From assembly GCA_029215795.1 (NCBI GenBank), contig JARDYH010000004.1, positions 213,444,517-213,508,516 on the forward strand: 64,000 nt of DNA, written 5' to 3'. This document shows, piece after piece, positions 1-11,331 of the stretch. Made by a program: the position numbers and the translations under genes. The first letter of the stretch is position 1, and each line of letters opens with the position of its first letter. The DNA is from Anniella stebbinsi. Its lineage: Eukaryota > Chordata > Lepidosauria > Squamata > Anniellidae. The notes under the pieces are model-generated. The model was not told the origin of the DNA and did not search any database. It was given only the letters and a program-made list of their open reading frames with translations.

Positions 1-37
1 TAAAATCAAAATGGTGTCTCCCAATAGTGGCTAATTG

Positions 38-160
38 CACAATCCAATGCATATTTAGACAGAAAAGAGTCTTACAACTCCCAGCATTCCCCAACCATCC
101 TGAAAATTGTAGGACTCTCTTCTGTCTCAACATGTATAGGATTGCACCCCAAAATATTAA
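38..160. mobile_element. MITE, family with CTACAACTCCCAGCATTCCCC core
   Basis: This short element has near-symmetrical ends: TTGCACAATCCAATGCAT on the left and ATGTATAGGATTGCACC on the right. Inside is the core acaactcccagcattcccc. The same core and ends recur at 32240-32360 and, partly, at 32500-32575, which marks it as an interspersed nonautonomous DNA element. No coding capacity and no clear target duplication were seen. Confidence 0.65.
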
Positions 161-1479
161 ACTTAATTAAACGATGCTCAAAATTTACTACCTAAGGCAG
201 TTTGTCCCATTTGTCCTATAAATCAATGTATTTATTTTACAATGTTTCACATTTCAACCATAATTGCCCTCAAGGTGATTCACAATAATAACATCAGGTC
301 CTTAGATGGATCATACGGCCCTTCACTATTATAGACCCAGAATGCTGTTGATGGTATCACATTGCTATTGGCTCTATTCCCTGAACAAAGGGGGCTGTTG
401 TCACCCACTCCATGAGATATTCCACCTTGATAATATCAATGGCTACTTACAGATCATATCAATGGCTACCCTAGAACTCTTAGAGGCAATGGCTGCTGGA
501 GGAACCAGCAAGACTGTAATATGTACCATTTTCTCCCCAGCCTTCCTGCTGCTGTTGCTTCCACCTGGACCACAGAAGGATCATCCTTCCTCAAGAGGTG
601 CATGCATTTTTTCATAGGCATTTCCCCCCCCCCCCCCAAAATGTACACATGCTGTCAGACACATTTTGTTTTGGTCCATGAATCACACTGCAAGCTTGGA
701 CATGTGTAGACTGCAACTGCAGATTGCATTCTAGTCCGAGTTTGGTTCGGGAGGTATGAACTGGGTAAATCTTGATCAAAAATTAACTGAAACAAATTTC
801 TCACACATCCCTACTCATGATTGGCAGTAAGTTTTGTACAAGCAGGAAGAAGTGTTTCACCCAATGCTTATAGTATTGTGGAATTCATGAAATAGGTTAG
901 ATAGGCGACTTTAAAAACATTTTTTTTAAAAAGCCAACCAGACAGCCAACAAACCTACTTAGGAGGACCCTTCCAGTTTAGCAGAAAATCCTGTTGCTCT
1001 ATGGCTAATATGCTACCCACACAAGCTACTCATCTTTCCTATACCGAAGGCCACAACACAAGAAAAGCAACTACTCATTTGTCCTCTGTTTAATGAGCAC
1101 CATAATATGTAGAGGCAATGACATGTCTAGTTTGGCCTTAAGTTGCTATATTGATTCTGTGCTCCTGATTTATTTAGGTCTTATTTGAGGGTTGCCAGAA
1201 TGAAATGAAGTTACAGATGCATCAAATTAAGAGTTTTAATAATTACACACAGGTGATGAAGGGATGCAGAAAGAAATGCAAAGATAGCTCACACCTCCCT
1301 TCAGCTGTTCAAAGCTGGCCTCCATCAAAGCTAGCTGCGTGCTCAGGTCCCCAGAGCTCACAAGACATCATCTCACAGGCCAACAAAATATTCCAAGCTG
1401 GCTGTGCACATTTCCCCTTGGAGTGAGACCAAATTGGTTTGCTCTTAATATAAGCTTATAGAGTTCCCTTATACCTTCC
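161..1479. other. Intron sequence with little recognisable content
   Basis: This is mostly unique AT-rich intron DNA. It contains a C-rich homopolymer around 625-639 and, at 721-815, a fragment ending in CACATCCCTACTC that resembles the right end of the TAGGGATG MITE family seen later. The small reading frames here have no recognisable domains. Confidence 0.5.
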
Positions 1480-1900
1480 AAAAGTGCTCAAAGCACTTTT
1501 TCCCTCCCAGGAAAAAGGAGCCCTGACATAACAGCATGAGAAGGAAACTTTCTCAACACTTCAGTGAGACAAGGCACAACTTCCTTATTGTAGAGATAAT
1601 TAGGCAAAGGCCAGGCAGATGAAGGACAGTTGACATATGAAGCTGTATTTGCTTGGTACCAATTATCTTGATTGAATAAAAGCTGCCTATTATATAAGTC
1701 GCCTATTTTGGTCAACTAAAACCTGCCCACTATGTTAGGCTACACATGTCTCTATGCACTATGGCCTAACATAGTGGGCTATATAAGGCTCAGCTGCAGA
1801 ACTCACTATACTTCTCATCATTCCTCCGGTATCAAACCCACTACAGCTGCTAAACGTATTGCAAATAATACTTTGGATCAATACAACATATAAACTTTGG
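1480..1900 (+). repeat. LTR-like repeat with TATA box, first copy
   Basis: This stretch shares its second half with 55440-55690: both contain TTGCTTGGTAC.AATTA, then actatgtta.gctacac, and then a run ending TC.GG.ATCAAACCCA.TACAGCT. The copy here includes a promoter-like GGGCTATATAAGGCTCAGC at 1777-1795. That arrangement resembles the end of an LTR, possibly from an old endogenous retrovirus or another LTR element. No internal coding region, primer site or paired LTR was found, so the class is tentative. Confidence 0.4.
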
Positions 1901-2142
1901 ATAGGCTAGTCCATCTGAAAATACAGAAGAGTCCGTATTAACTTAGGGTGACTAAAGATCACTGTTTGCCAAGAAGCCATTTACTACAGTGAGTTTCTAA
2001 GCATTTGTTAGGCAGATTATCTCATCCTGCCAATTGGTAAGGAAATTGTCACAGAAATCTTCAGTGTATGAATCATGAATGACAGAACTTACACTAATTA
2101 TTTAAAGCACATTAGAAACATATTGCATGGTTATTCACTCAC

Positions 2143-2260
2143 TGTTTGGTCACTTCAGGCATTTTTGGCTGTTCCTTCTTCCCCTCAGTAGCTGGTTCAA
2201 TGGGAGTAAGTAGCACAGCAGCACAAGAGACTATAGATTGGTGTGAATCTTCCCGGCAAA
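2143..2260 (-). CDS. CCSER1: CCSER1 internal exon (118 nt), downstream of the two exons seen
   Basis: This second CCSER1 exon is on the minus strand. It has a strong acceptor, ttgttattttgcag, ending at 2261, and a GTGAGT donor at 2137-2142. Taking the spare G from the exon at 43516-43609, it reads VCREDSHQSIVSCAAVLLTP and then IEPATEGKKEQPKMPEVTK, leaving two bases (CA) for the next exon. The VCREDS and VSCAAV..LTP motifs and the Lys/Glu/Pro-rich tail match my memory of human CCSER1 immediately after the DEDDLMLDLEFLEE segment, which supports both the gene call and the adjacency of the exons. No internal stop is present. The length (118 nt) is not a multiple of three, so skipping this exon would shift the frame. 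The following exon is not in the remaining 2.1 kb. An L2 3' end lies about 155 bp upstream of the acceptor in gene orientation. Confidence 0.88.
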
Positions 2261-2415
2261 CTGCAAAATAACAATAGTTTGGTTACTACTGCCACACTTA
2301 AGGATTTTTTTTCCCTTCCAGGCATCATTTTAACACTTGCATCTCACACAGCCACCAAAGAACTTACGAGTAGCTTTGTGCTATCACAGCAATACTGTGA
2401 AGTATTGAATTTAAG

Positions 2416-2608
2416 AGAGTCATGAAGACTGTCCTCTTCCGACAGGCCTATCCAGATGAATGTTAAGATGTTTTTAATGTTGTATTGTTCTTTTGCTTTC
2501 TAAAAATTTTAACTGTTGTGATTTTTTATGTTTATATTGTTGCTGTTCCCCGCCTCGATCTGGAGGGAGAGGCGGGTTACAAATAAATATTAGTAGTAGT
2601 AGTAGTAG
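2416..2608 (+). mobile_element. L2-type LINE, 5'-truncated 3' end
   Basis: This is the last ~190 bp of a LINE, including CTCTTCCGACAGGCCTATCC and CCCCGCCTCGATCTGGAGGG followed by gaggcgggttacaaataaat and a (TAG)n tail at 2590-2612. The same 3' end appears in reverse at 50255-50410, attached to an L2-like reverse transcriptase, which identifies the family. It sits about 155 bp from a CCSER1 splice acceptor. Confidence 0.8.
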
Positions 2609-3587
2609 TAGTAGGTCAGTTTGAAGGGAGTCACCAGCAACTTTCACAACTGAGTAGGGAAAGTAACAAGTAACTTCTGTGCAATTTTGGGTAACTTTCC
2701 ATGCCAGTATATGTGACCAGCATCCCTAAAATACATGTAGGAGCATTCATAAATTTGAATCTCCTCTCGCCACCTGACATGGTATGGTCCAGCAATGAAT
2801 TCATCATACAGGTCTGCTGACTATATGTTTTACCTCTGAATGAGTGGGAGAATGGGTGAGAAGGTGAAAAACTAAACCATCTCACCTCCCTTGGGATTCC
2901 TAACAGCCTCAAATAACGTAGGAACTCTTCTGTAGTGTTTGCATGTACTCTAAATTGATTTAAACAAATCCCCATACATCATGTAATTTTTAAAATTATA
3001 CACTGGGGAGAGCAAACTTTTCATGGGCAAGGAGCGGACTTATTTCCTCGAGAGAAACTGGGCCTTAGCGAAAAGTGGATGGGGCCTCTCCTCCTTCGCT
3101 CTCCGTCTCCATTGATTCATCCACTAATTTCTTCTACTACATTCTTTCTCACACTCACACAGGCTCACCCATTCACACAGAGAGACACTGTTCACACAGG
3201 TAAGTTTTAAGGGAAGAGAAGGGACAGGATTTGTGATAGTGCTGATAAATTCATTATGAGACAGGCTCAAACTTAGCTGTAGTTTGAGCCCAGCTTACCA
3301 TGAGCTGGAGGAATGGGGTAGGGTGGGGTAATTTTGCCATTAAAAGCCAAATTTCCCAATTCCAAACTTCAGCACCATCTCCCATCATAATCTTTGTTTG
3401 TGGGATTTGAGCATTCCAGCTGAAATCCCATTACAAAACCGATTCTGTTTTGTTGCTATTTGTTTTCTTGCCATTTAATTGATTTCCATCTTTGATGGCT
3501 ATATCACTCATTCTTGTAGTTATATTTGGCATTTACATGACACAATAGACTCTCTGTCGATGTAGAGAGTTAGCCTTAACAGTCTAT
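2609..3587. other. Intron sequence, nothing recognised
   Basis: No repeat family, exon or RNA gene was recognised. A minus-strand frame of 114 codons at 2631-2975 has no familiar domain and no flanking splice context, so it is treated as chance. Confidence 0.5.
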
Positions 3588-3660
3588 GGGCCTGTTCAGA
3601 CAATACAGTAAACCATGTTTAGGCTGCTAACCCTTTTTCAACTAATCATTAGTGTGTTAG
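3588..3660. mobile_element. MITE left part, split by L2 insertion
   Basis: It begins GGGCCTGTTCAGACAATAC, the terminal sequence of a MITE family whose near-complete left half is at 63843-64000. The partner half is at 5431-5523, beyond the L2 LINE at 3661-5430. The two ends are inverted copies of each other (gggcctgttcagacaatac against gtatcatctgaaaagggtc). Confidence 0.65.
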
Positions 3661-5383
3661 TGAGTTTCAGTTGGTACAGCTCGAGGAGGTTGACAAGGTG
3701 CTTGGACAGGTTCGTGCAACCACCTCCGTTTTGGATCCTTGCCCCTCTTGGCTTATAAAAGCTAGCAGGGATGGAACAGCCGGCTGGGCCAGGGAAGTGA
3801 TTAATGCCTCTCTATGAGAGGGAGTGGTCCCAGACCTCCTGAAAGAGGCAGTAGTGAGACCACTCCTGAAGAAAGCTTCCCTGGATCCAGAAAATCTTAA
3901 TAACTTTAGGCCGGTGGCAAACATTCCATTCCTGGGCAAGGTCCCTGAGCGGGTGGTTGCTGGCCAGCTCCAGACACCCTTGGATGAGACTGATTATCTG
4001 GATCCATTTCAGTCAGGTTTCAGGCCTGGTTTTGGCATGGAAACAGCCTTGGTCACCCTGTATGATGACCTATGTCGGGAGCGGGACAGGGGGAGTGTGA
4101 CTCTTGATTCTCCTTGATCTCTCCGCGGCTTTTGATACCATCGACCAAGGTATCCTTCTGGGACGACTGGCTGAGTTGGGAGTGGGAGGCACTGCATTGC
4201 AGTGGTTCCGCTCCTACTTGTTGGGTCGGCTCCAGAAGGTGGTGCTTGGGGAACATTGCTCAGCCCCGTGGATTCTCCAGTATGGGGTTCCGCAGGGGTC
4301 AGTTTTGTCCCCCATGCTGTTCAACATCTACATGAAAGCGTTGAGTGCAGTCATCCGGAGTTTTGGAGTGCGTTGTCATCAATACGCGATGACATGCAAC
4401 TCTATTTCTCCTTTTCATCTTCATCAGGTGAGGCTGTGGATGTGCTGAACCAGTGCCTGGCTGCGACAATGGACTGGATGAGGGCTAATAAACTGAAACT
4501 CAATCCAGACAAGACTGAGACACTGTTAGTGGGTGGTTCTGCTGACCGGATGGAGGGTGTTCAACCTGTTCTGGATGGGGTTGCACTCCCCTTGAAGGAG
4601 CGGGTTCGTAGCTTGGGGGTTCTCCAAGAACCATCTCTGTCACTTGAGGCTCAGGTGGCCTCAGTGGCACAGAGTGCCTTCTACCAACTTCGGTTGGTGG
4701 CCCAGCTGGACAAGGATAACCTGGCTTCAGTTGTCCATGCTCTGGTAACCTCCAAGTTAGATTACTGCAATGCGCTCTACATGGGGCTGCCTTTGAAGAC
4801 GGTTCGAAAGCTGCAGCTTGTGCAAAATGCAGCGGCCAGATTGATAACTGGGACCAGAAGGTTCAAACCTATAAGACCTACTCTGGCCAACTTGCATTAG
4901 CTGCCTGTATGTTTCCGAGCCCAATTCAAGGTGCTGGTTTTAACCTATAAAGCCTTACACAGCTTGGGACCACAATACCTGAAGGAACACCTTTCCCAAC
5001 ATGAACTACCCGAACACTACGTTCAACATCTAAGGTCCTCCTCCGAATGCCTACTCCGAGGGAAGCTCGGATGTTGGCAACAAGGGAGAAGGCCTTCTCT
5101 GTGGTGGCCCCCCAATTGTGGATCGATTGTTATCTTTTCGGCACCAGGCCAAGCCTTTACTCTTCTCTCAGGCATTTAGCAATATCTGATGAGACTGAGT
5201 TTATTTTGTTTTTAAGGCATATAGCTTTTTAAAGTTATTATAGTGGTTTTAAATTTATGTGTATATTGTGTATATACTAGATGTTTTTGCTGTTTACATT
5301 TTTGTATATTGTTTTTAATTGTCTTAATCTTATGTAAACTGCCCAGAGAGCTTCGGCTATGGGGCGGTATACAAATGTAATAA

Positions 5384-5430
<47 letters not shown>
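3661..5430 (+). mobile_element. L2-type LINE, truncated, decayed reverse transcriptase
   Basis: This 5'-truncated non-LTR retrotransposon carries most of a reverse transcriptase and C-terminal domain across three frames. Visible motifs in order are [16 protein letters not shown] (RT block 1-2), [43 protein letters not shown], and YCNALYMGLP near the C-terminal part. The catalytic YADD codons are broken: 4383-4393 has 11 bases where 12 are expected. A further frameshift lies near 4100. The 3' end reads CCCAGAGAGCTTCGGCTATG then gggcggtatacaaatgtaat with an (ATA)n tail to 5430. The domain order and the FNIYM/YADD-type motifs fit the L2/CR1 superfamily, most like L2. It is dead and unlikely to be expressed as protein. 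Confidence 0.88.
5388..5430 (+). repeat. (ATA)n tail of the L2 copy
   Basis: This is an uninterrupted trinucleotide run directly after the LINE 3' end, as expected for short-repeat tails of L2-type elements. Confidence 0.9.
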
Positions 5431-5432
<2 letters not shown>

Positions 5433-5523
5433 GTTAGGAATGGTTCACATGACATCCTATGCCATAATGTTTACCTCAAAATGCTTAACCATCATGGCTT
5501 AGTGTATCATCTGAAAAGGGTCT
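5431..5523. mobile_element. MITE right part, split by L2 insertion
   Basis: It reads GGTTAGGAATGGTTCACATG and then ccataatgtttacctcaaaa to catctgaaaagggtc. This is the reverse complement of the left arm seen at 63843-63920, so it is the other terminal arm of the element begun at 3588. Confidence 0.7.
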
Positions 5524-5628
5524 GTATCAATTCATCATATTAAAAAATGCCCTTGTTCTAAAATAATTGAACTTAAGACTTTGAAACCAAAAAGGCTCTC
5601 CCTCCCTCCAGGAATTTTTTCCGAACGT

Positions 5629-5700
5629 TGTTCTTCTAAAACAGCCTTCCCCAACCTCCAGAAATGTTGGTCTTCAACTGGTCAATATTCAGAAACCCTG
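5629..5700. mobile_element. Fragment of CTTCCCCAACCT MITE
   Basis: The sequence ACAGCCTTCCCCAACCTCCA is the terminal sequence of a common hAT-like MITE also seen at 19622-19733. The remainder is diverged. Confidence 0.45.
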
Positions 5701-5887
5701 GAAGTTGTCACCCGAAACAATTAGAGGGCACTAGCTTGGAGGAGGCCAGGTTGCTGGGCTGTGGTGCTGTGAGGCCTAAATAGGAAAGGCGAGACAGGGG
5801 CAGCAGCAGCAAGTGGTCGAGGATTACCTCACACTGTTTGGGGTTATTCTTGTAATCTAAATGTTTAAGATAAATTTAGTTAAGCAT

Positions 5888-5889
<2 letters not shown>

Positions 5890-5925
<36 letters not shown>
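5890..5925 (+). repeat. (TG)n microsatellite
   Basis: This is a dinucleotide run of about 17 units, ending at a TATGCG interruption. A shorter impure TG tract follows at 5958-5980. Confidence 0.95.
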
Positions 5926-5927
<2 letters not shown>

Positions 5928-6791
5928 CGCAACCCCTTGTATTCGTAGGATCTGGGTGTAAGTGTGTGTGTGTTGTGTGTATCCATTTCTTAGCTGTATT
6001 TCAAGACCAGAGTCTTTCCATGGCAGCTTACAGCATAAAAACAAAACACATTATAGATGACAGATACTGTTTTAATTTTTGTTTTAATTTATGAAATGCA
6101 CGCCCCCATTTTCATTCTTTTCCATTAAACGTAACACTTCTAAAAACTCTCAGATAATGAACCATTGCCAAAGTTTTTTCAAAATGTATTAAGAGCAGGA
6201 ACCACAAACATGTACATTTCCCCAAAGTTTAAGAGGTTAGCGTTACAAACATTACTTAATGTAAAACATCCAGGAATGCTTACTACCAACAGCTGTTGGG
6301 TGACTCTGAAAAGAGATGGAAGACTCCATCCAGTTCCCAGTGGTCAGGTATCTAACATAATAAAAAAAAATATCACAGCCTACACTAATTAGCAAGCCTG
6401 CTGTGATAATTTAATCACGGCTAACTTATATATTTAACTACAACTTTTGCCCACTGTGTCACTTCCCCCAGGGCAAAAATGTGATTAGAGCAACACTTAT
6501 GAAATTGTGCTATTAGTTATAAACTATTTCCCTCCCCATAAACATGAGGTTGGGTCCTGCATGTTCTAGCCATCACCTTTCTCCAGCACTGGGTTCAATC
6601 ACAAGTCATTCTTAGCCAGCCTCACTTTTATCCTCAGTTAAAGCCCATGGATTATATAGCAAGTACAGAAGTTAACACACAGTTACATCAGCATTTCTCA
6701 CAGCACAGCATGGATAGCATATATGTGTCTTTGAACATCTATATAAATCTGTTGGGAAGTTTTCATACATTTAACAGTGCAGTTATGTCAT

Positions 6792-6895
6792 GGGGCGGGG
6801 AGGGGCAAACTGGTATCTCCCAGATGTCATGGCCTACAATCCCTGACCATTGGCCATGCTGGTGGTAGTTGCACTCCAAACCATCTGGAAAGCCT
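6792..6895. mobile_element. MITE with CTCCAGATGT-type inverted arms, decayed
   Basis: The pattern ggcaaactggtatctcccagatgtcatggcctacaatcc ... actccaaaccatctggaaagcctacc is the diverged inverted-arm structure of the family in which a centred GACCATTGGCCATGCTGG is flanked by matching arms. A related but diverged copy is at 19622-19733. Confidence 0.6.
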
Positions 6896-7079
6896 ACCTC
6901 TAGTTTATGTCCTCTACACTTCCTGTGTTCACCACAGGAAACACTCAGCATTTGTTTTCTGTGCAAATACTGAAGACACCCTCACTCCCTTCTCACCCAC
7001 ATCCGATTCCTCAGACACTCGACCTGCCTGCCCCTGCTCGTTGGGCCATGCAAACTTCTTTGGAGGCTCGTCACGGCTC

Positions 7080-7340
7080 AGCAAACGCTAAGCAGCCGTC
7101 TGCCCTCACTCTGGAAATTACGTATTCCCCTCATTATGTAAATGGAGCCCGTAACACAAGAGCAAAGGCGTGAATGCTCAAGTAGCACCTTTACTCTGGC
7201 GTTAATGGGGCCTTTAAGGCTGCCATTTATGCAAGGTGGGAAAATAAGTAGTTTCCAGAGCCTCCAATGGAGGCTCCAGACAAGAGCAGACGTCTGGACA
7301 ATGAAACAGGCTGGATGTCGGCTAGAGCACAAATGGCACA
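7080..7340. mobile_element. Fragment of TAGGGATG MITE family
   Basis: It contains GAGCCTCCAATGGAGGCTCC next to AGACAAGAGCAGACGTCTGG and the spacing of CTCTGGAAATTACGTATTCC. The same internal parts occur at 52560-52720 in a complete copy with target duplications. The ends are not visible here. Confidence 0.55.
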
Positions 7341-7384
7341 AGACTTGAAGCAAAGATGACCGAGCGTGCTCTAATGCACATAAT

Positions 7385-7992
7385 TGTGTCTATTGTGTGG
7401 TGGTGCGAGCAGCAGAGAAGGCTTACTTTGCTGCCTCCATCGTGTCTTCAAGTAGCCATCTAGCGGAGCTCTTTCAAGTGGTCCGAGGGTTGTTAACACT
7501 TTTTACAGAGAATGGAGCCCTGGTTCCGTCAAGCACCCACTGTGACCTTTTTGCATCTCACTTTGGGGACAAAATCGCTTGTTTCCACAGCAAACCTGAT
7601 GCTGCTATTAGCACAGTTCCAGTCGAGGTGTCTGATACCAATTTTGTGGGATCGGTTTCATCTGCTGCAGCCTGATGATGTTGACAAGGTACTTGCAGCG
7701 ATGCGACCGTCCACAGGCCCTCTCGATCCTTGCCCCTCCTGGCTAATAAAAGCTAGCCAAGAGGATTTGACTCAGTGGGTCCAGAGTGTGGTGAAATGAT
7801 GGTCCCTGCCATCCTTAAAGAGGCAGTAGTGCGACCACTCCTGAAGCAGCCCACTCTGGACCCAATGGTGTTAGACAACTATCACCCAGTCGCAAATACC
7901 CCTTTCTTAGGGAAGGTATTGCGGAGAGTTGTGGAGGAACAACTGCAGGCACTCTTGGAGGACGCTAATTATCTAGACCCATTTCAGTCTGG
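7385..7992 (+). mobile_element. L2-type LINE, left part (RT N-terminus)
   Basis: Decayed frames encode [33 protein letters not shown] and DNYHPVANTPFLGKVLRRVV, and end at YLDPFQSG. These are the region before and into the reverse transcriptase of the same L2 family as 3661-5430. The copy stops abruptly at about 7992 where an antisense L1 begins. The 3' part of an L2-like element reappears at 9372. Confidence 0.85.
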
Positions 7993-9371
7993 GGGTTTTT
8001 TTGGTTTGTTTTTTGTAATAATTTTTATTTTTCAACATAAAATACAACATAATCATAACATAAAATACTAACAAAACCTTGACAACCCCCCATGCTCCCC
8101 TAACCCAATGAGACCTTCTTTTATTCTTTTATATTATACATTCTTCCAAAATTGTAAAGAATCTTTTAAAGGTGTACAACCTTTTCCCTTTATTAATACA
8201 AATTCCAAAAATGCCCACCATATATTTTCAAAATCATTCTTCTTGGATAATCCCCTCTTTACTTTTATATTACATGTTAATTTATCATTAAGCGCAATAT
8301 CCCATATTTCTTTATACCATTCTTCAATTGTATAATTCCCTTGTATTTTCCAATTATTAATCTAGCGGGTGTCAGGAGGTTGTTAATCAAATCCCTCATA
8401 TTTTGATTCCCAATTCCTTTATCCCATATTGAGAGTAGAGCCAGTTTTGGACTTGCTTCCACAGTGCTTCCCATTACTTCACTTATTTCTTTAAACACCC
8501 TTTTCCAAAATTTTTGTACATACTCACAAGTCCACCTCATATGAAAATATGTTCCAACCTCCTGACATCCCTCCAACAGTTCTTTGAAATTTTCTTATCT
8601 ATCTAATGTAGTCTTGCTGGTGTTAAATACCATCTCCAAATTATTTTGTAATAATTCTCTTTTATCCTAACTGATAATAATTTTAGCATTCTTGAATCCC
8701 AAATCCTCCCCCAGTTATAATCACTGATTTGTTTTGTTAAATCACCTTCCCATATTGTTTTAAGAGAATCCCGTTGGTCTCCATCCTCTATCAGTATTTT
8801 ATAGATTTCACTTATCATACCTTTTTTGTTTTTATTTTCCCCTTCCTTTTCTCTTGATTCTATTAAATCTTCAAATCTAGTATTCTCTCTACAATCTTTA
8901 TTTTTCTTTTCCAATCCTGTGTCCATGGTTCCAATTGTATACATTTGAACCAAGATATCTTTTGTCCTCTTAATATCTCTTCTATTTGCTCCTTATTAGA
9001 CATTCTTTCCAACCAATCTTTCACCTTAATAATTTTCTGTCCCCTCAGTACCCCTTCCATATCTCTTTTTAAATTCCCTGGGAAATTTTCCAGTAATACA
9101 ACTGGAGTTAGAGGAGAGATTCCTGGTATTAGTTTTTTTTTATACCTCTCCCAAATCTCTAAAATATTTTTAATAGTGGATTTTCCATTTCCTTCAATTG
9201 TTTCTTTTGTATTTTGCTAAAGAAGATATTTTGTAATTTTAACTCTATTTCCCCTGTCTGCGTCTCTAACCATTCTAAATCTTCTTTCCCTACTATGCTA
9301 TTTATAACATATCTTAATTGATTAGCTATATAATACATCTTTATATTTGGAAGTCCCAACCCTCCTGCCCG
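7993..9371 (-). mobile_element. L1 LINE fragment, 3' part of ORF2
   Basis: This 5'-truncated L1 is in reverse orientation. In minus-strand order it encodes GGLGLPNIKMYYIANQL at its truncated start (about 9310-9370), then a middle region containing WEGDLTKQISDYNWGRIW and KENYYKIIWRWYLTPARLH (about 8603-8790), then a C-terminal piece with GTYFHMRWTCEYVQKFWKRV (about 8490-8560). The H..W.C.....FW pattern and GGLGLPN are typical of the ORF2 C-terminal region of L1. The frame is broken several times. It lies between two L2 pieces and ends in a T-rich stretch (the poly(A) side of L1) at 7993-8010. Confidence 0.82.
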
Positions 9372-9745
9372 ATCACTTAGGCCATTGGAGGGCATGCTCC
9401 TGGTGGTTCCACATGGACCTGTGGCCCGACTGGAATCCACCAGGAGTCTTTAGTGTAGTGGCCCCTTCTCTGTGGAACTCTCTGCCCTTGGAGGTCAGCC
9501 AGGCACCAACACTAGGCTGCTTCCAACACCTCCTGAAAACAACTCTGTTTCAAGAAGCCTTCCTCATCTGACTAGCCACTGTTGTTGTTTTTGTTCCTTT
9601 GTTTTTAAATTGAACAGTTTTAATTAGCTTTTTTAGTCTTTTTTCTTGTACTGTTTTTACCTATGTTCACGACTCTGGAATCTGTGTTAGATAATTGAGA
9701 GGTATATAAATACTGTAAACAAATAATAATAATAAAAATATATAT
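9372..9745 (+). mobile_element. L2-type LINE, right part (C-terminus and 3' end)
   Basis: The frame VAPSLWNSLPLEV..APTLGCFQHLLKTTLF is the familiar C-terminal end of L2/CR1-group polymerases. It is followed by a T-rich 3' UTR, GAGAGGTATATAAATACTGT and an (AAT)n tail. It may be the remainder of the copy at 7385-7992, with roughly 1.2 kb of middle sequence missing. Confidence 0.75.
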
Positions 9746-11140
9746 ATAATCCAGACATAGATACAGAGTATGCTTAACTGACCCTTATTTTACTATACAT
9801 TTCTACCTTACAGTAGGAATAAATGAAACTGATGGTTGTTATCAGCAGTGCAACAATTGCTACAAAACTTCTGTTCTTTAATCCTTTAGTTACGATAATG
9901 CAATTGCAGATGACAATGATCCCCAAAGGGTTAGTTGCTTTAAATCTGCAATTAAGCCACAGGCCAGATTCTTTAGACACTGCAGAACCACAATGACAAA
10001 ACTGTAATTACTATAATAGCACCATTACTAACAAATGAATTACATCCTATTGAGCTATGTTTACTTTCCACCTTCTTTCACAATAGCCACAAAGGATGCA
10101 CTTCTATCTGCTTTGTAAGATAAGAAAAGATCCCAGCGGAGAAGATTACTGCTGACTTACATAATCAGACGAGATATCATATCTGAAGAGCTATGGGGTC
10201 CTTCAAATTTAATGATAAAAAGAACAATATGATGGTGCAAGTCAACATCATGATGAAACGATGATAAACAAAAATCAAAGATCTTCAGAACCATACTTTG
10301 TATAGAAAAAAATACATCCAGAAATACATAAGCACACATGCAATTTTAAATATTTTCTTCCATAGTGCTTTGCACACTTTGCTTACCTTTTCCCCCAAAA
10401 GTTGAAACTCAAATTTAATCAAAATGTTTACATTTTCACATATTTGCTGGGCTGCCCTTCCACCCAGTACAAATGTGTTTTGCTGCTAGACACACATTTA
10501 AAGAAATGTCTGTTTTGGCCTTTACTATTATACATTCAGAGATACTACCAATACCAGATGTAAAGAGCTGCTATGTTACTACTTTCAACTGATAGGGCTT
10601 TCCTCACTTCATTGCTGGACTCCACTGGAGAACAACTTGGCATTAGACAATCCAAACATCACAGCATTAAGTAATAGAGCTTAGTATAGAATATATTATT
10701 AAAGGGTTGATTGGTCCTGAGATAATGTGGTACTTGTGCCTCTCATTTGCAAGCGTAGGAGAAAGACAACCCTGATTATTTTTCGTCAAGCTATTATTAT
10801 AGAGAAAGATGTCACATTTTAATGTTTCCAGCATCGTTTTGTGCGACTTGTTTTGTGACCTGCTCATTACTTCTTTTTTTTAAAAAAAAAAAGCACATTT
10901 TCAAATGAGTTATAGCTTTCTGTGCTAGCTTACAGAGCTGAGCCACAACCAACAAGATAATTCTGTCAAATTGCAGTAGGTGTCATAATTTTATGGAATG
11001 ACTTATCCATTAGCAAACAAAATGATCCCACTCATTTTATTTAAGGTCAAAATCAAGACCATCTTTAAAAAACAAAAAGGGGGGGTAATTTCTTTCACAA
11101 ATAAGCTTTTTAAAATGCCCAGAAGAAAACATGCATTGTA

Positions 11141-11142
<2 letters not shown>
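9746..11142. other. AT-rich intron, nothing recognised
   Basis: This is unique-looking intron DNA without identifiable exons or repeats. A poly(T)/poly(A) junction is at 10873-10892. Confidence 0.5.

Positions 11143-11174
<32 letters not shown>
11143..11174 (+). repeat. (GT)n microsatellite
   Basis: This is a pure GT run of about 16 units. Confidence 0.95.
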
Positions 11175-11175
<1 letters not shown>

Positions 11176-11331
11176 GGTGCGTCACTCCCTCATTGTCAAG
11201 GCACCACTGTTTTCAAGATAATCCTCTGTCTTTATTATGCTTGGGAACGGTTCGCAATTTTTCTCAAACACACAATAAAGAGCCCTTTGTCAGCCACCAG
11301 AAGCAGAAAGAGACAGATGGCATGAAAATAT

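Noticed and set aside
3588..5523. Novel composite gene or autonomous element
   Set aside because: The two halves are explained by an L2 insertion into a MITE.
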